Part shown: piece after piece, positions 12,549 to 20,002 of the stretch
Layout: each line of letters opens with the position of its first letter
How positions within the stretch are numbered: position 1 is the first letter of the stretch
NCBI GenBank assembly: GCA_964390725.1
Contig: CAYMIW010000048.1
Location: 1-20,876, forward strand
Source: JAABTH01 sp964390725
Lineage (GTDB): Bacteria; Bacillota; Dethiobacteria; DTU022
Length of the DNA: 20,876 nucleotides
Direction: 5' to 3'
Made by a program: the position numbers and the translations under genes
Notes under the pieces: generated by a model
The model's input: only the letters and a program-made list of their open reading frames with translations
Told to the model about the DNA's origin: nothing
The model's database searches: none

Positions 12549-14246
12549 ATGTTATTACTTAACCCGAACAAACATGTAAGGCACTACAGTGATGAACGCT
12601 CCCGGGAAATTATGATAAAAACAATTAAATTCTTTGAGAATAAAGGTAAGGTTAAACTCAAGGAAGATGATAGAAACAGGGTATGGTACGATGATTTTCT
12701 GGAATTTGTAAAAGAAAACAAGCTGTTTTATGAACTGTTAACCCCATCTGAATATGGGGCAAAAGGTTGCCGCTGGGATACCTGGCGTAACTGCGAATTC
12801 AATGAAATCTTAGCTTTTTACGGTTTGCATTATTGGTATACATGGCAGGTATCTATACTGGGCTTAGGCCCTATCTGGATGAGTCAAAATATAGGAGAAA
12901 AACAAAGGGCAGCAAAACTTTTAAAAGAGGGCCATGTTTTTGCTTTCGGTTTATCAGAGCGGGAACATGGCGCAGATGTTTATTCCACTGAAATGTCACT
13001 TACACCACAGCCTGACGGAACCTACCTGGCCAATGGCGAAAAATACTACATTGGAAATGGCAACAAGGCCGAGATGGTTTCAACTTTTGGCAAGATGGCA
13101 GACAACGGCGACTACGTATTTTTCAGTGCCAATTACAGCCACAAGAATTATGAGCTGGTTAAAAATGTTGTTAACTCCCAGTCATATGTAGCCGATTTCA
13201 TTCTTCGGGATTACCCGGTTACCGAAAACGAGATACTATCCCGGGGGCAGGATGCCTGGGACTCTGCCCTGAATACGGTTAACGTGGGCAAGTATAATCT
13301 TGGATGGGCTTCCATCGGCATCTGCACCCATGCATTTTATGAGGCGATTAACCATGCAGCCAACCGTATTCTATATGGAATGAAGATTACCGACTTTCCC
13401 CATGTCAGCCAGATGTTTGTAGATGCTTACAGCCGCCTGACAGCAATGAAACTATTTGCCCTACGGGCTTCTGATTACATGCGCGCTGCATCACCTGAAG
13501 ACAGGCGTTACCTGCTTTATAACCCGACTGTAAAAATGAAAGTAACCACCCAGGGTGAAGAAGTTATCAATCTTCTCTGGAATATAATAGCAGCGAAGGG
13601 CTTTGAAATGGATACCTACTTTGAAATGGCTGCCAGGGATATAAGAGCCCTGCCCAAGCTTGAAGGAACAGTACATGTTAATATAGCCCTGATTGTAAAG
13701 TTCATGGCTAATTATTTCTTTAACCCGCAACAATATCCACCCCTTGGCACGCAGGACCAACCTGTTGATGACAGCTTCCTCTTTAACCAGGGGCCAACCA
13801 GGGGTTTGGGCAAGATCAAATTCCATGATTACAGCTTAGCCTACAACCTTTATGAACTGCCAAACATTGAAATATTTAAAGAACAGATAACCTGTTTGAA
13901 AGAGTTTTTAGCCGCAGCCACACCGGATGCTGAACAGCAGAGGAACACTGATTTTTTGCTTTCCCTGGGGGAAATGTTTACCTTGGTTGTATATGGGCAG
14001 TTGATCCTGGAAAATGCCAGAATCTATAACCTTGAGGAGTCACTTGTGGACCAGATATTTGATTTCATGGTCCGCGATTTTTCCGGTTTTGCACTAACTC
14101 TTTATAGTAAGCCGAGCACCAGTGATACCCAGATGGATTACCTGTTTAAGATGATTAAAAAACCGGCCGTGGATAACGTCCGGTTCGGAAAAGTATGGAA
14201 CGAGCAGGTGCTGACCCTAAAAGACCTCTATGAGATGAAACCTTAA
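12549..14246 (+). CDS. Acyl-CoA dehydrogenase-like flavoprotein
   Basis: Protein of 565 residues, longer than the usual 380-400 for acyl-CoA dehydrogenases. FAFGLSEREHGADVYSTEMS, then LANGEKYYIGNGNKA (about residues 132-178), is the flavin-contacting middle domain. The C-terminal helical domain holds ITDFPHVSQMFVDAYSRLTA, then AAKGFEMDTYFEMAARDIRA and LPKLEGT, where the Glu of LEGT is at the position of the catalytic base. About 130 extra residues follow, mostly helical. No electron-transfer flavoprotein, CoA ligase or thiolase gene is adjacent, so its substrate and partner are unknown. ACGGAGG sits 7 bases before the ATG. The gene faces copA/copB-type DNA convergently with a gap of only 27 bases. 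Confidence 0.83.
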   Translation: MLLLNPNKHVRHYSDERSREIMIKTIKFFENKGKVKLKEDDRNRVWYDDFLEFVKENKLFYELLTPSEYGAKGCRWDTWRNCEFNEILAFYGLHYWYTWQVSILGLGPIWMSQNIGEKQRAAKLLKEGHVFAFGLSEREHGADVYSTEMSLTPQPDGTYLANGEKYYIGNGNKAEMVSTFGKMADNGDYVFFSANYSHKNYELVKNVVNSQSYVADFILRDYPVTENEILSRGQDAWDSALNTVNVGKYNLGWASIGICTHAFYEAINHAANRILYGMKITDFPHVSQMFVDAYSRLTAMKLFALRASDYMRAASPEDRRYLLYNPTVKMKVTTQGEEVINLLWNIIAAKGFEMDTYFEMAARDIRALPKLEGTVHVNIALIVKFMANYFFNPQQYPPLGTQDQPVDDSFLFNQGPTRGLGKIKFHDYSLAYNLYELPNIEIFKEQITCLKEFLAAATPDAEQQRNTDFLLSLGEMFTLVVYGQLILENARIYNLEESLVDQIFDFMVRDFSGFALTLYSKPSTSDTQMDYLFKMIKKPAVDNVRFGKVWNEQVLTLKDLYEMKP

Positions 14247-14273
14247 ATCATCTTCTAATCAGTATTATGATTT

Positions 14274-16334
14274 TTATCTTGCCAGATTTACACGGCGCAA
14301 TAATTGGGCATTTAGGGCAACTATAACCGTACTGGCAGACATAACAACAGCTCCAACAGCCATCGGCATTACAAAACCAATTGGTGCAAGAATTCCTGCC
14401 GCCAGGGGTATGGCCAACAAATTGTAACCGGTTGCCCAGATTAAGTTTTGCACCATTTTACTGTAAACTCTTCGGGATAGTTCAATTAACCGCACGACGT
14501 CACGGGGATCGTTTTTAACCAGGATAACCCCTGCCGATTCAACTGCCACATCTGTTCCAGCTCCAATAGCCAGGCCAATATCCGCTAGAACAAGGGCCGG
14601 GGCATCATTTACGCCATCGCCAACCATGGCCACCCGGAAACCCTGGCCCTGTAATTTCTTAATAATATCTGCCTTATTTTCAGGCAGCACTTCAGCAAAG
14701 ACTTCATCTATATTTAACTGTTTGGCAGCGGTTTCTGCCGCCTCCCGGCTGTCACCGGTAAGCATCACAACCTTGACATCCCTGCCCTGGAGATGTTTTA
14801 CCGCTGCAAGCGATTCATCGCGAACCCTGTCGCTGAAAGCCAGGTAGCCAGCTATATCTTGATCAATTACAACATAAGCTAACCCGTGCCCGCTCTTTAC
14901 ATCCTCGCCTTTAATATTATTATCTGCCAGCCTTCCTTCACTTATAAGCTGCTCAAGCAGATTGGGGCCACCTACAAAGACTGTCTGCCCATCTATTTCT
15001 GCTCTGATCCCCCGCCCGGGCAGTGCTTCAAATGTATCTACTTCCGGAAGCTCAAGGTTACGCTCTTCAGCCATCGCTACAATTGCGCGGGCAATACTGT
15101 GCTCTGAATCTTTTTCCGCAGCTGCAGCCAACTGCAGCAGCTCATTTTCGCCCAGTTTACCGGTTAATGACTTTACTTCGGTTAAACTCAGTTCCCCGCT
15201 GGTTAGGGTGCCGGTTTTGTCAAAGACAACACAATCAATATGGCGGGCTTTTTCCAGCGCCAGGCGGTCTTTTACTAAAAGGCCGCTGCGGGCAGCCAGG
15301 GTAGTCGAAATAGCAACAACCAGCGGTATGGCCAGCCCCAGGGCATGGGGGCAGGCAATTACAAGCACCGTTACTACCCGCTCCATAACAAATACTGTTC
15401 CGGCATTAAAGTATGTCCATATCAGGGCAGTAACAGCAGCAGATAACAGGGCAATGATGGTCAGATAAAAAGCTGCCTTGTCAGCCAAAACCTGGGTGCG
15501 GGAACGTGATGTTTGCGCCTCTTCCACCAAGCGCATAATTCCGGCTAAGACAGTATCACCCTCTGCCACTTCTACTTCAACCCGCAAAGAACCGTCCTCG
15601 TTTAAGGAACCGGCAATTACTTTATCTCCTGGCTTTTTGGGCACTGGCTCCGCTTCTCCTGTAATAACTGCTTCGTTTACAAAAGATTCACCCCTTGCTA
15701 CCTTACCGTCTGCCGGTAAACGGCTTCCCGGGCGAACCAAGACTACATCCCCCGGTTTAAGAGTGCTGACCGGAACCTCTTTTTCCCCTTCTTCGCTAAT
15801 CAGCAGGGCTTTATCCGGAATTAGTTTTGCCAGTTCCTGCAAAGCGCCACGGGCACTGGAAACTGCGTTCATTTCAATCCAGTGACCAAGAAGCATAATT
15901 GTAACAAGCGTAGCGAGTTCCCAGAAAATATCTTCTCCGGGCAAGCCCAGGGTTACCAGAATGCTGTAGATAAAGGCAACAGAAATAGCCAGGCTGATCA
16001 GGGTCATCATCCCGGGACGGCGATCCATTATTTCATGATAAGCGCTTTTTATAAAAACTGTCCCGCCGTAGAAAAAAATTATCGTACTTAGCAGAGCAGG
16101 AAGATAGTAATGCCCTGGAAATACGGGAGGCTGAAAATTAAACCACTGTTGGATATGATGGCTGTATATTAAAACAGGGATGGTTAGAACCAGTGAAAGC
16201 CAGAATCTCCGGCGGAACATGGAAGGAGAATGCCCGGCATGTTTGTCATGATCAGCATCTTGATGGCCATTATGTTCACCATGGGGTTTACCATGATGTT
16301 GATGTTCACTTTTTACATGTTCATGGTTTTCCAT
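14274..16334 (-). CDS. copB: P1B-type copper-translocating ATPase, CopB-like
   Basis: Membrane P-type ATPase of 686 residues that exports copper, by family precedent. The N-terminus (1-36) is a histidine-rich metal-binding tail. Membrane metal motif CPH is at 328-330, where CopB (P1B-3) proteins have CPH rather than CPC. N-x6-YN-x4-P and MSAST-x5-N in the last membrane segments also fit P1B-3. Phosphorylation site DKTGT has Asp372, actuator motif is TGEA (225-228) and hinge is GDGVND (572-577). Two positions differ from textbook motifs: TGEA for TGES, and SEHS for the nucleotide-binding SEHP (410-413). GGGAGAGG lies 8 bases before the ATG. No CopY or CopZ is adjacent, and regulation is not visible. 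Confidence 0.93.
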   Translation of the reverse strand: MENHEHVKSEHQHHGKPHGEHNGHQDADHDKHAGHSPSMFRRRFWLSLVLTIPVLIYSHHIQQWFNFQPPVFPGHYYLPALLSTIIFFYGGTVFIKSAYHEIMDRRPGMMTLISLAISVAFIYSILVTLGLPGEDIFWELATLVTIMLLGHWIEMNAVSSARGALQELAKLIPDKALLISEEGEKEVPVSTLKPGDVVLVRPGSRLPADGKVARGESFVNEAVITGEAEPVPKKPGDKVIAGSLNEDGSLRVEVEVAEGDTVLAGIMRLVEEAQTSRSRTQVLADKAAFYLTIIALLSAAVTALIWTYFNAGTVFVMERVVTVLVIACPHALGLAIPLVVAISTTLAARSGLLVKDRLALEKARHIDCVVFDKTGTLTSGELSLTEVKSLTGKLGENELLQLAAAAEKDSEHSIARAIVAMAEERNLELPEVDTFEALPGRGIRAEIDGQTVFVGGPNLLEQLISEGRLADNNIKGEDVKSGHGLAYVVIDQDIAGYLAFSDRVRDESLAAVKHLQGRDVKVVMLTGDSREAAETAAKQLNIDEVFAEVLPENKADIIKKLQGQGFRVAMVGDGVNDAPALVLADIGLAIGAGTDVAVESAGVILVKNDPRDVVRLIELSRRVYSKMVQNLIWATGYNLLAIPLAAGILAPIGFVMPMAVGAVVMSASTVIVALNAQLLRRVNLAR

Positions 16335-16478
16335 GTGATAACCTCTCCCTGCTTTTTTATTATATCGGTGCCTGTTTCAACCTTACCCATTGACTGAATA
16401 ATGCCCTATTCCATATGGTTACACCAGATGTAAGTATAGCTGCCACAATATAACGGCTCGCAAATAAAATTGTAGCAA

Positions 16479-17381
16479 TCAACTAAAAAGATTGTCAACA
16501 ACCCCGTCCCCTTGACAACTCAGCTGCTCTTTAGTAATAGCTGTAAAAAATTCTTCCGACCAGATCTCAACTCGCTGAGGTTCTTTTATGAAGGGGAAGA
16601 TATCATTTTTTGCTTTATTGTAATCAATTGCCTGGAACTTGTTGATAAGAATCTTTATAACTCCAGAGCGATCAATATCCGCCCCGCTTTCCAAGTGCCC
16701 TGATTGTATCATTTTTTCCGCAAGGTAGCGCAGTTGGAGTGGTGTTTTCTGTGAAATGAACCAGACATAGTCATAAAGATCTCTTCCTTTTATTCTTCCT
16801 CCTCCCCATTCACGGCATAACAGGGCGTGAACCTTGCCGGCAAAAAGGTATGGTTCAGTCATCAGGCGTACGTTAAAAGGGACAGGATTTAAATGATACT
16901 TAACGTCATATTCAGCTTCACCCGGAGGATTAGTGTCCACTTCAAGTTTTACCTTTAAGTTCTCAGTCTTTGCCGGTCGGGGGAAAAACCCTTCACGCAA
17001 GCTTATCTTAAGAAAATGAATTTCAGTCCCGGCCTTTATAAATGCCGATTCAATCGCTGTTGATACGCTTTTTGTTTTTTTACTTACCTCTACTACAAAA
17101 CCAAAAGCACTTAACTCGCTTGACACATGCTTAAGATATGGTTCAAGAGTAAAATTTGGGTCTGGACTGTCTAGTGAAAAATCAACATCTTCAGAAAAAC
17201 GGTCCAAACCATAAAATATCCGCAGAGCTGTTCCACCGTAAAAACAAGCACGATCAAAAAAGTTTCCCCTATAGAGACCAAGCAGGGCAATTTCCTGTAT
17301 TATTTCTCTCAGCGCTTCACGGTAATCATCTGCTGTTATACAGTTGTATTTATTTAACATGTCATTTACAGCATTATGCAT
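16479..17381 (-). CDS. abiEii: AbiEii-type nucleotidyltransferase toxin
   Basis: Protein of 300 residues, the toxin of the type IV AbiE system, which in characterised cases gives phage abortive infection. The nucleotidyltransferase core is FYGGTALRIFYGLDRFSEDV, then DFSL (47-70), with GGT and the metal-binding pair Asp65 and Asp67. Later motifs are KVHALL (183-188) and KGRDLYD (198-204). The ATG overlaps the AbiEi stop by 8 bases. The last 14 residues, LSCQGDGVVDNLFS, are encoded by the short dispersed repeat (16492-16518) and the bases after it, so the native C-terminus has been replaced. Activity is likely but untested by that change. Confidence 0.9.
   Translation of the reverse strand: MHNAVNDMLNKYNCITADDYREALREIIQEIALLGLYRGNFFDRACFYGGTALRIFYGLDRFSEDVDFSLDSPDPNFTLEPYLKHVSSELSAFGFVVEVSKKTKSVSTAIESAFIKAGTEIHFLKISLREGFFPRPAKTENLKVKLEVDTNPPGEAEYDVKYHLNPVPFNVRLMTEPYLFAGKVHALLCREWGGGRIKGRDLYDYVWFISQKTPLQLRYLAEKMIQSGHLESGADIDRSGVIKILINKFQAIDYNKAKNDIFPFIKEPQRVEIWSEEFFTAITKEQLSCQGDGVVDNLFS
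16492..16518 (+). repeat. Dispersed palindrome-tipped repeat, copy 5
   Basis: Starts TTGTCAACAACCCCG and ends TTGACAA, with perfectly complementary tips TTGTCA and TGACAA. It sits inside the 3' end of abiEii and is translated in the opposite strand as part of that protein's tail. It lies at a gene 3' end, like copies 2 and 3. Confidence 0.82.
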
Positions 17382-17994
17382 TATTTATTTCCTTTTCAAG
17401 CCAACAGGCAAATAAATTAGTAACTTTTTTTCTATAACATGGTGCCAGTGTCTTAAAAACTGTAAGGTCAAGATTCATCAAACTATCTGCTTCAATCCGT
17501 AAATCTCCATAAATCAGTTTGCTCAGTCCGCTTAAAGATGTAATCTGACGATGTTGATAAAGAGTATCACAAATTGCCTTTTCAGCTGTAGCAATCAGAA
17601 AGGGGTGGCCGTCTTCTTCCAGCCTCCTGTATTCCATGTAATATACTGTTTCGGGAATATGGCGGTAAAGGAATGAACCTACCGGCGTCTTAAAACTTTT
17701 GTGTTTATTCTTACCATAGATTGCCGAAGTGATATTAATAACTCTTTCTGGAATTAAACCATAGTAAGCAAGAGCAGATTCAAAAGAAATATATGATGGA
17801 CCGGCAATTATATTGGCAAGTGTTTTTAGCGAGAACGGGGTTTCACTTCCAGATAAATATAGACCGCGGCGAATATGTAAAAGCTGCCCGGAATTGAGCA
17901 TCCTGGTCAGCTTTGACCGCGGTGATGCATATTCTTGCAGCGATTCCTTCACAAATAGTTTATCCAGATAAATCTGATCATACTTATTCATCAT
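17374..17994 (-). CDS. abiEi: AbiEi-type antitoxin/autorepressor
   Basis: About 206 residues. The N-terminal winged-helix domain (KESLQEYASPRSKLTRMLNS, then GQLLHIRRGLYL) is typical of AbiEi antitoxins. The following SYISFESALAYYGLIPE, then FLYRHIPE and ATAEKAICD match the C-terminal domain of the family. It should neutralise AbiEii and repress its own operon. Two adjacent ATG codons (17994 and 17991) follow CGGAGG by 5 and 8 bases, and either may be used. The longer frame to 18024 has the ribosome site inside it and is unlikely. Both genes are AT-rich compared with the operon at 4870-9971. Confidence 0.87.
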   Translation of the reverse strand: MMNKYDQIYLDKLFVKESLQEYASPRSKLTRMLNSGQLLHIRRGLYLSGSETPFSLKTLANIIAGPSYISFESALAYYGLIPERVINITSAIYGKNKHKSFKTPVGSFLYRHIPETVYYMEYRRLEEDGHPFLIATAEKAICDTLYQHRQITSLSGLSKLIYGDLRIEADSLMNLDLTVFKTLAPCYRKKVTNLFACWLEKEINNA

Positions 17995-18008
17995 ACTTTC
18001 CTCCGCTA

Positions 18009-18027
18009 AGTATGAATATATCATACT
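18009..18027 (-). promoter_or_regulatory. AbiEi autoregulatory operator (perfect inverted repeat)
   Basis: AGTATGA-TATAT-TCATACT is a perfect 7-bp inverted repeat with a 5-base centre. It lies just upstream of the abiEi ribosome binding site and covers the predicted -10 box. A further half-site, AGTATGA, recurs at the abiEi start codon (17991-17997). Characterised AbiEi proteins bind inverted repeats in their own promoters, so this is the likely target; direct assignment is inference. Confidence 0.68.
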
Positions 18028-18043
18028 ATCCGGAGAAAAACAA
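18015..18043 (-). promoter_or_regulatory. Promoter of the abiE operon
   Basis: Minus-strand TTGTTT (18038-18043) and TATATT (18015-18020) are separated by 17 bases, about 20 bases upstream of the abiEi ribosome site. The -35 box is moderate. The -10 box is embedded in the inverted repeat at 18009-18027, which fits autorepression. Confidence 0.5.
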
Positions 18044-18401
18044 GCTTTATTATATGAACGCTTAGATGTTAGGTGGTGGCCTGGCTATGAGTATAAGCTG
18101 TAGTGATATTTGTGGATTGTATGACATAACCCCTATCGTACTAATTATTCAACTCGCTTCCTCAATAAACTATTCCTTTCATGATAACCCTTTTCAGTTA
18201 TTATAATCATTAAGCCGAGGAATGAATCTATTCCATCTGCCACATTTAAGATGAATTAATACGGCAAGTTATTTTTCTTTCCATTCAAATTCACCTTGAA
18301 TATAGCTAACAAAGGCTATATTTATGCTTTATTGGTCTATGGGGAGTAAACATCATATATTGTGACAAATAAGCCTCTTTATAGTTTTGAGTCTTTAAAT
18401 T
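18028..18401. other. AT-rich gap between abiE and the hydrolase gene
   Basis: No gene is supported over these roughly 370 bases. The left edge holds the abiE -35 region. AATATAGC-N8-GCTATATT (18299-18322) forms a perfect 8-bp stem about 80 bases beyond the hydrolase stop. It lacks a following T-run on either strand, so a terminator role is weak. Nothing else was seen. Confidence 0.4.
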
Positions 18402-19514
18402 TTACTCAATCCGATCTAAAATATTTATCATAACATCAATAAAGAGTATCGGCTTTTCATCATGTATATTATGCCCTGATTTAATGTTGTCAATCAGCTT
18501 ATTCTCAGGCATTAATTCATGTGCCCTTTTTGCGTCATCACCATCCATTGCTGCAAGCAAAATGCCATTTTCATCATAGTTTGAAACCGTATGCATAAGC
18601 ATTGAAGGGCATTGGATCCTACTCACAGTTTCTTCTTGGTCGAAGTTTTTAAACCATGAGCCATCATAAAATGTGTTTCCAAACCTCAAATCATAAGAAC
18701 CATTACCATTTTGGATACACCTCAATAAATCAAAAGCCTTGTTCATCGTCGGGGGTACAAACCATAGGCGAAGGCCTTCATCAGGATACTTCATCATATA
18801 TCTTTCAGCAGCTGGCATTACAATTTTTCCCCAGCCGTTTCCCCAGAAATTCCGCATATAACTCCGTTCCAGATAAAAACGGGTATAGTCTTTTTCTGAC
18901 GATTGATTTAAAAATTCATGTATCGTTTGAAAGCCATCTAACCATGCATACGTTTTTTCGCGTCTTTCTGGTTCAGTTGCAAAGAAAGGAGCATCCTCTA
19001 TGACAATGCCTTTCACGTTGGTAGGCGAATTAGCTGCCAGCCAGGCCGTGAGCAACCCCCCGGATGAATGACCGGAGATGACGACCGGTTCTTTGATGAC
19101 ATTTTCTATGAACCAAATAAAGTCGTTGCCCATATTCTCCGCTGTATATTTTTGAGGATCCTTACTTGACTCTCCATGCCCATGGCAATCCACGGCATAA
19201 ACATGATAATACTTGGAGAGTTTCGACAATACTTTTGCGTAATCTTCCCAAGAAACCATTTGTCCATGGATCAGCAACAAGGAAACGCTACCTTCTGGTC
19301 CTTCTCCATAATTTATAATCGTACCATCAGGAAGTGTTACCTGTTTTTCAAAATAGCCGGCCTCCTCTATCATTCGCGGTATTAGTTTGTCGTAATTCAT
19401 GTTTCGGTAGGCGTATAAAGAAATAGCTGCGGCTATTACTACAACAAAAGAAACAATAATTATCATAACAACCCTCCACCTCCGTTTAAGTTTATCTTGC
19501 CTTTTCATCCTCAT
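18402..19514 (-). CDS. Membrane-anchored alpha/beta hydrolase
   Basis: About 370 residues. A basic N-terminus (MRMKRQDKLKRRWR) and one membrane helix at about 15-36 anchor an extracytoplasmic alpha/beta hydrolase. Seen are the oxyanion segment LLIHG (about 81-84), VDCHGHGES, nucleophile elbow GHSSG with Ser150, and a C-terminal GHNIHDE whose first His (about 348) fits the catalytic base. Substrate is unknown. I chose ATG 19514 because AGGAGAG sits just before it; the longer frame to 19604 runs inside the AbrB gene. The start overlaps the AbrB stop by 23 bases, so the two are translationally coupled and driven by the promoter at 19776-19804. Confidence 0.86.
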   Translation of the reverse strand: MRMKRQDKLKRRWRVVMIIIVSFVVVIAAAISLYAYRNMNYDKLIPRMIEEAGYFEKQVTLPDGTIINYGEGPEGSVSLLLIHGQMVSWEDYAKVLSKLSKYYHVYAVDCHGHGESSKDPQKYTAENMGNDFIWFIENVIKEPVVISGHSSGGLLTAWLAANSPTNVKGIVIEDAPFFATEPERREKTYAWLDGFQTIHEFLNQSSEKDYTRFYLERSYMRNFWGNGWGKIVMPAAERYMMKYPDEGLRLWFVPPTMNKAFDLLRCIQNGNGSYDLRFGNTFYDGSWFKNFDQEETVSRIQCPSMLMHTVSNYDENGILLAAMDGDDAKRAHELMPENKLIDNIKSGHNIHDEKPILFIDVMINILDRIE

Positions 19515-19725
19515 CTTCTCTCCTATCTGAACTAAGCACTTTTTCAAAAATCTCTGAGAACATACTTCCCTTAACAATGGCGAGTCCTTTACTTTCGTCT
19601 CCAAGTATCAGCAATGTATCACCGGGTTCTATTCCAAATATTTCTCTTGCTTCTTTCGGTATGACGATTTGCCCCTTTTCCCCGACCCGCGCCGTCCATG
19701 CATGTTTTCCTTTTGGTCCTTTCAT
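19492..19725 (-). CDS. AbrB/MazE/SpoVT-family DNA-binding protein
   Basis: Protein of 77 residues. ARVGEKGQIVIPKEAREIFG, then IEPGDTLLILGDE (about 12-45), is the swapped-hairpin AbrB domain used by transition-state regulators and by MazE-type antitoxins. The C-terminus is a charged helix (FSEIFEKVLSSDRREDEDEK). AAAGGAGG sits 8 bases before ATG. Its partner is a hydrolase rather than a toxin, so it is more likely an autoregulator of this two-gene operon than an antitoxin (inference). Confidence 0.9.
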   Translation of the reverse strand: MKGPKGKHAWTARVGEKGQIVIPKEAREIFGIEPGDTLLILGDESKGLAIVKGSMFSEIFEKVLSSDRREDEDEKAR

Positions 19726-19775
19726 GACAATGGCCTCCTTTCTAGTTAGTGGGTTTTGTATGATTTATATAACTA

Positions 19776-19804
19776 ATTATACGCAATGATAAAGAAATTG
19801 TCAA
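19776..19804 (-). promoter_or_regulatory. Consensus promoter of the AbrB-hydrolase operon
   Basis: Minus-strand TTGACA (19799-19804) and TATAAT (19776-19781) with a 17-base spacer form a perfect sigma-A promoter, ending 50 bases before the AbrB start codon. A TTAGT...ACTAA arm pair lies in the leader (19745-19776) and could be an operator, but this is weak. The remaining gap to 20002 holds no gene that I can support. Confidence 0.82.
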
Positions 19805-20002
19805 AAATAAGATCATCCAGCCATTGACGATTGGACCTGTCTGCTGCAGAACATTGGTGTTGCTTCGCTTCAGCCTTTTCTTATTTACCTGTAATGCTGA
19901 TGATCATCAGAGCATACACATACGAGTATAAATTTTCAGTGGAAAGGATCATGGGGTCAGCTTAATCCGCCCCCCTGCGTTGCCCCCTGGCTCCGGTCCG
20001 CC

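Noticed and set aside
14245..14273. AAATCAT...ATGATTT stem as a bidirectional terminator between convergent genes
   Set aside because: Seven AT-rich pairs with a 15-base loop is too weak, although the position would suit one.
2246..16518. Dispersed GTTGWCAACAACC repeats as a CRISPR array
   Set aside because: Copies are kilobases apart, in both orientations, without spacers or cas genes.
19492..19725. AbrB protein as a MazE-type antitoxin
   Set aside because: No MazF/PIN-type toxin follows; the downstream gene is a hydrolase.
19950..20002. GGGGTCAGCTTAATCC followed by a C-rich run downstream of the beta-domain gene as another repeat family or terminator
   Set aside because: It does not match the five-copy repeat, no second copy was found in the window and there is no T-run.
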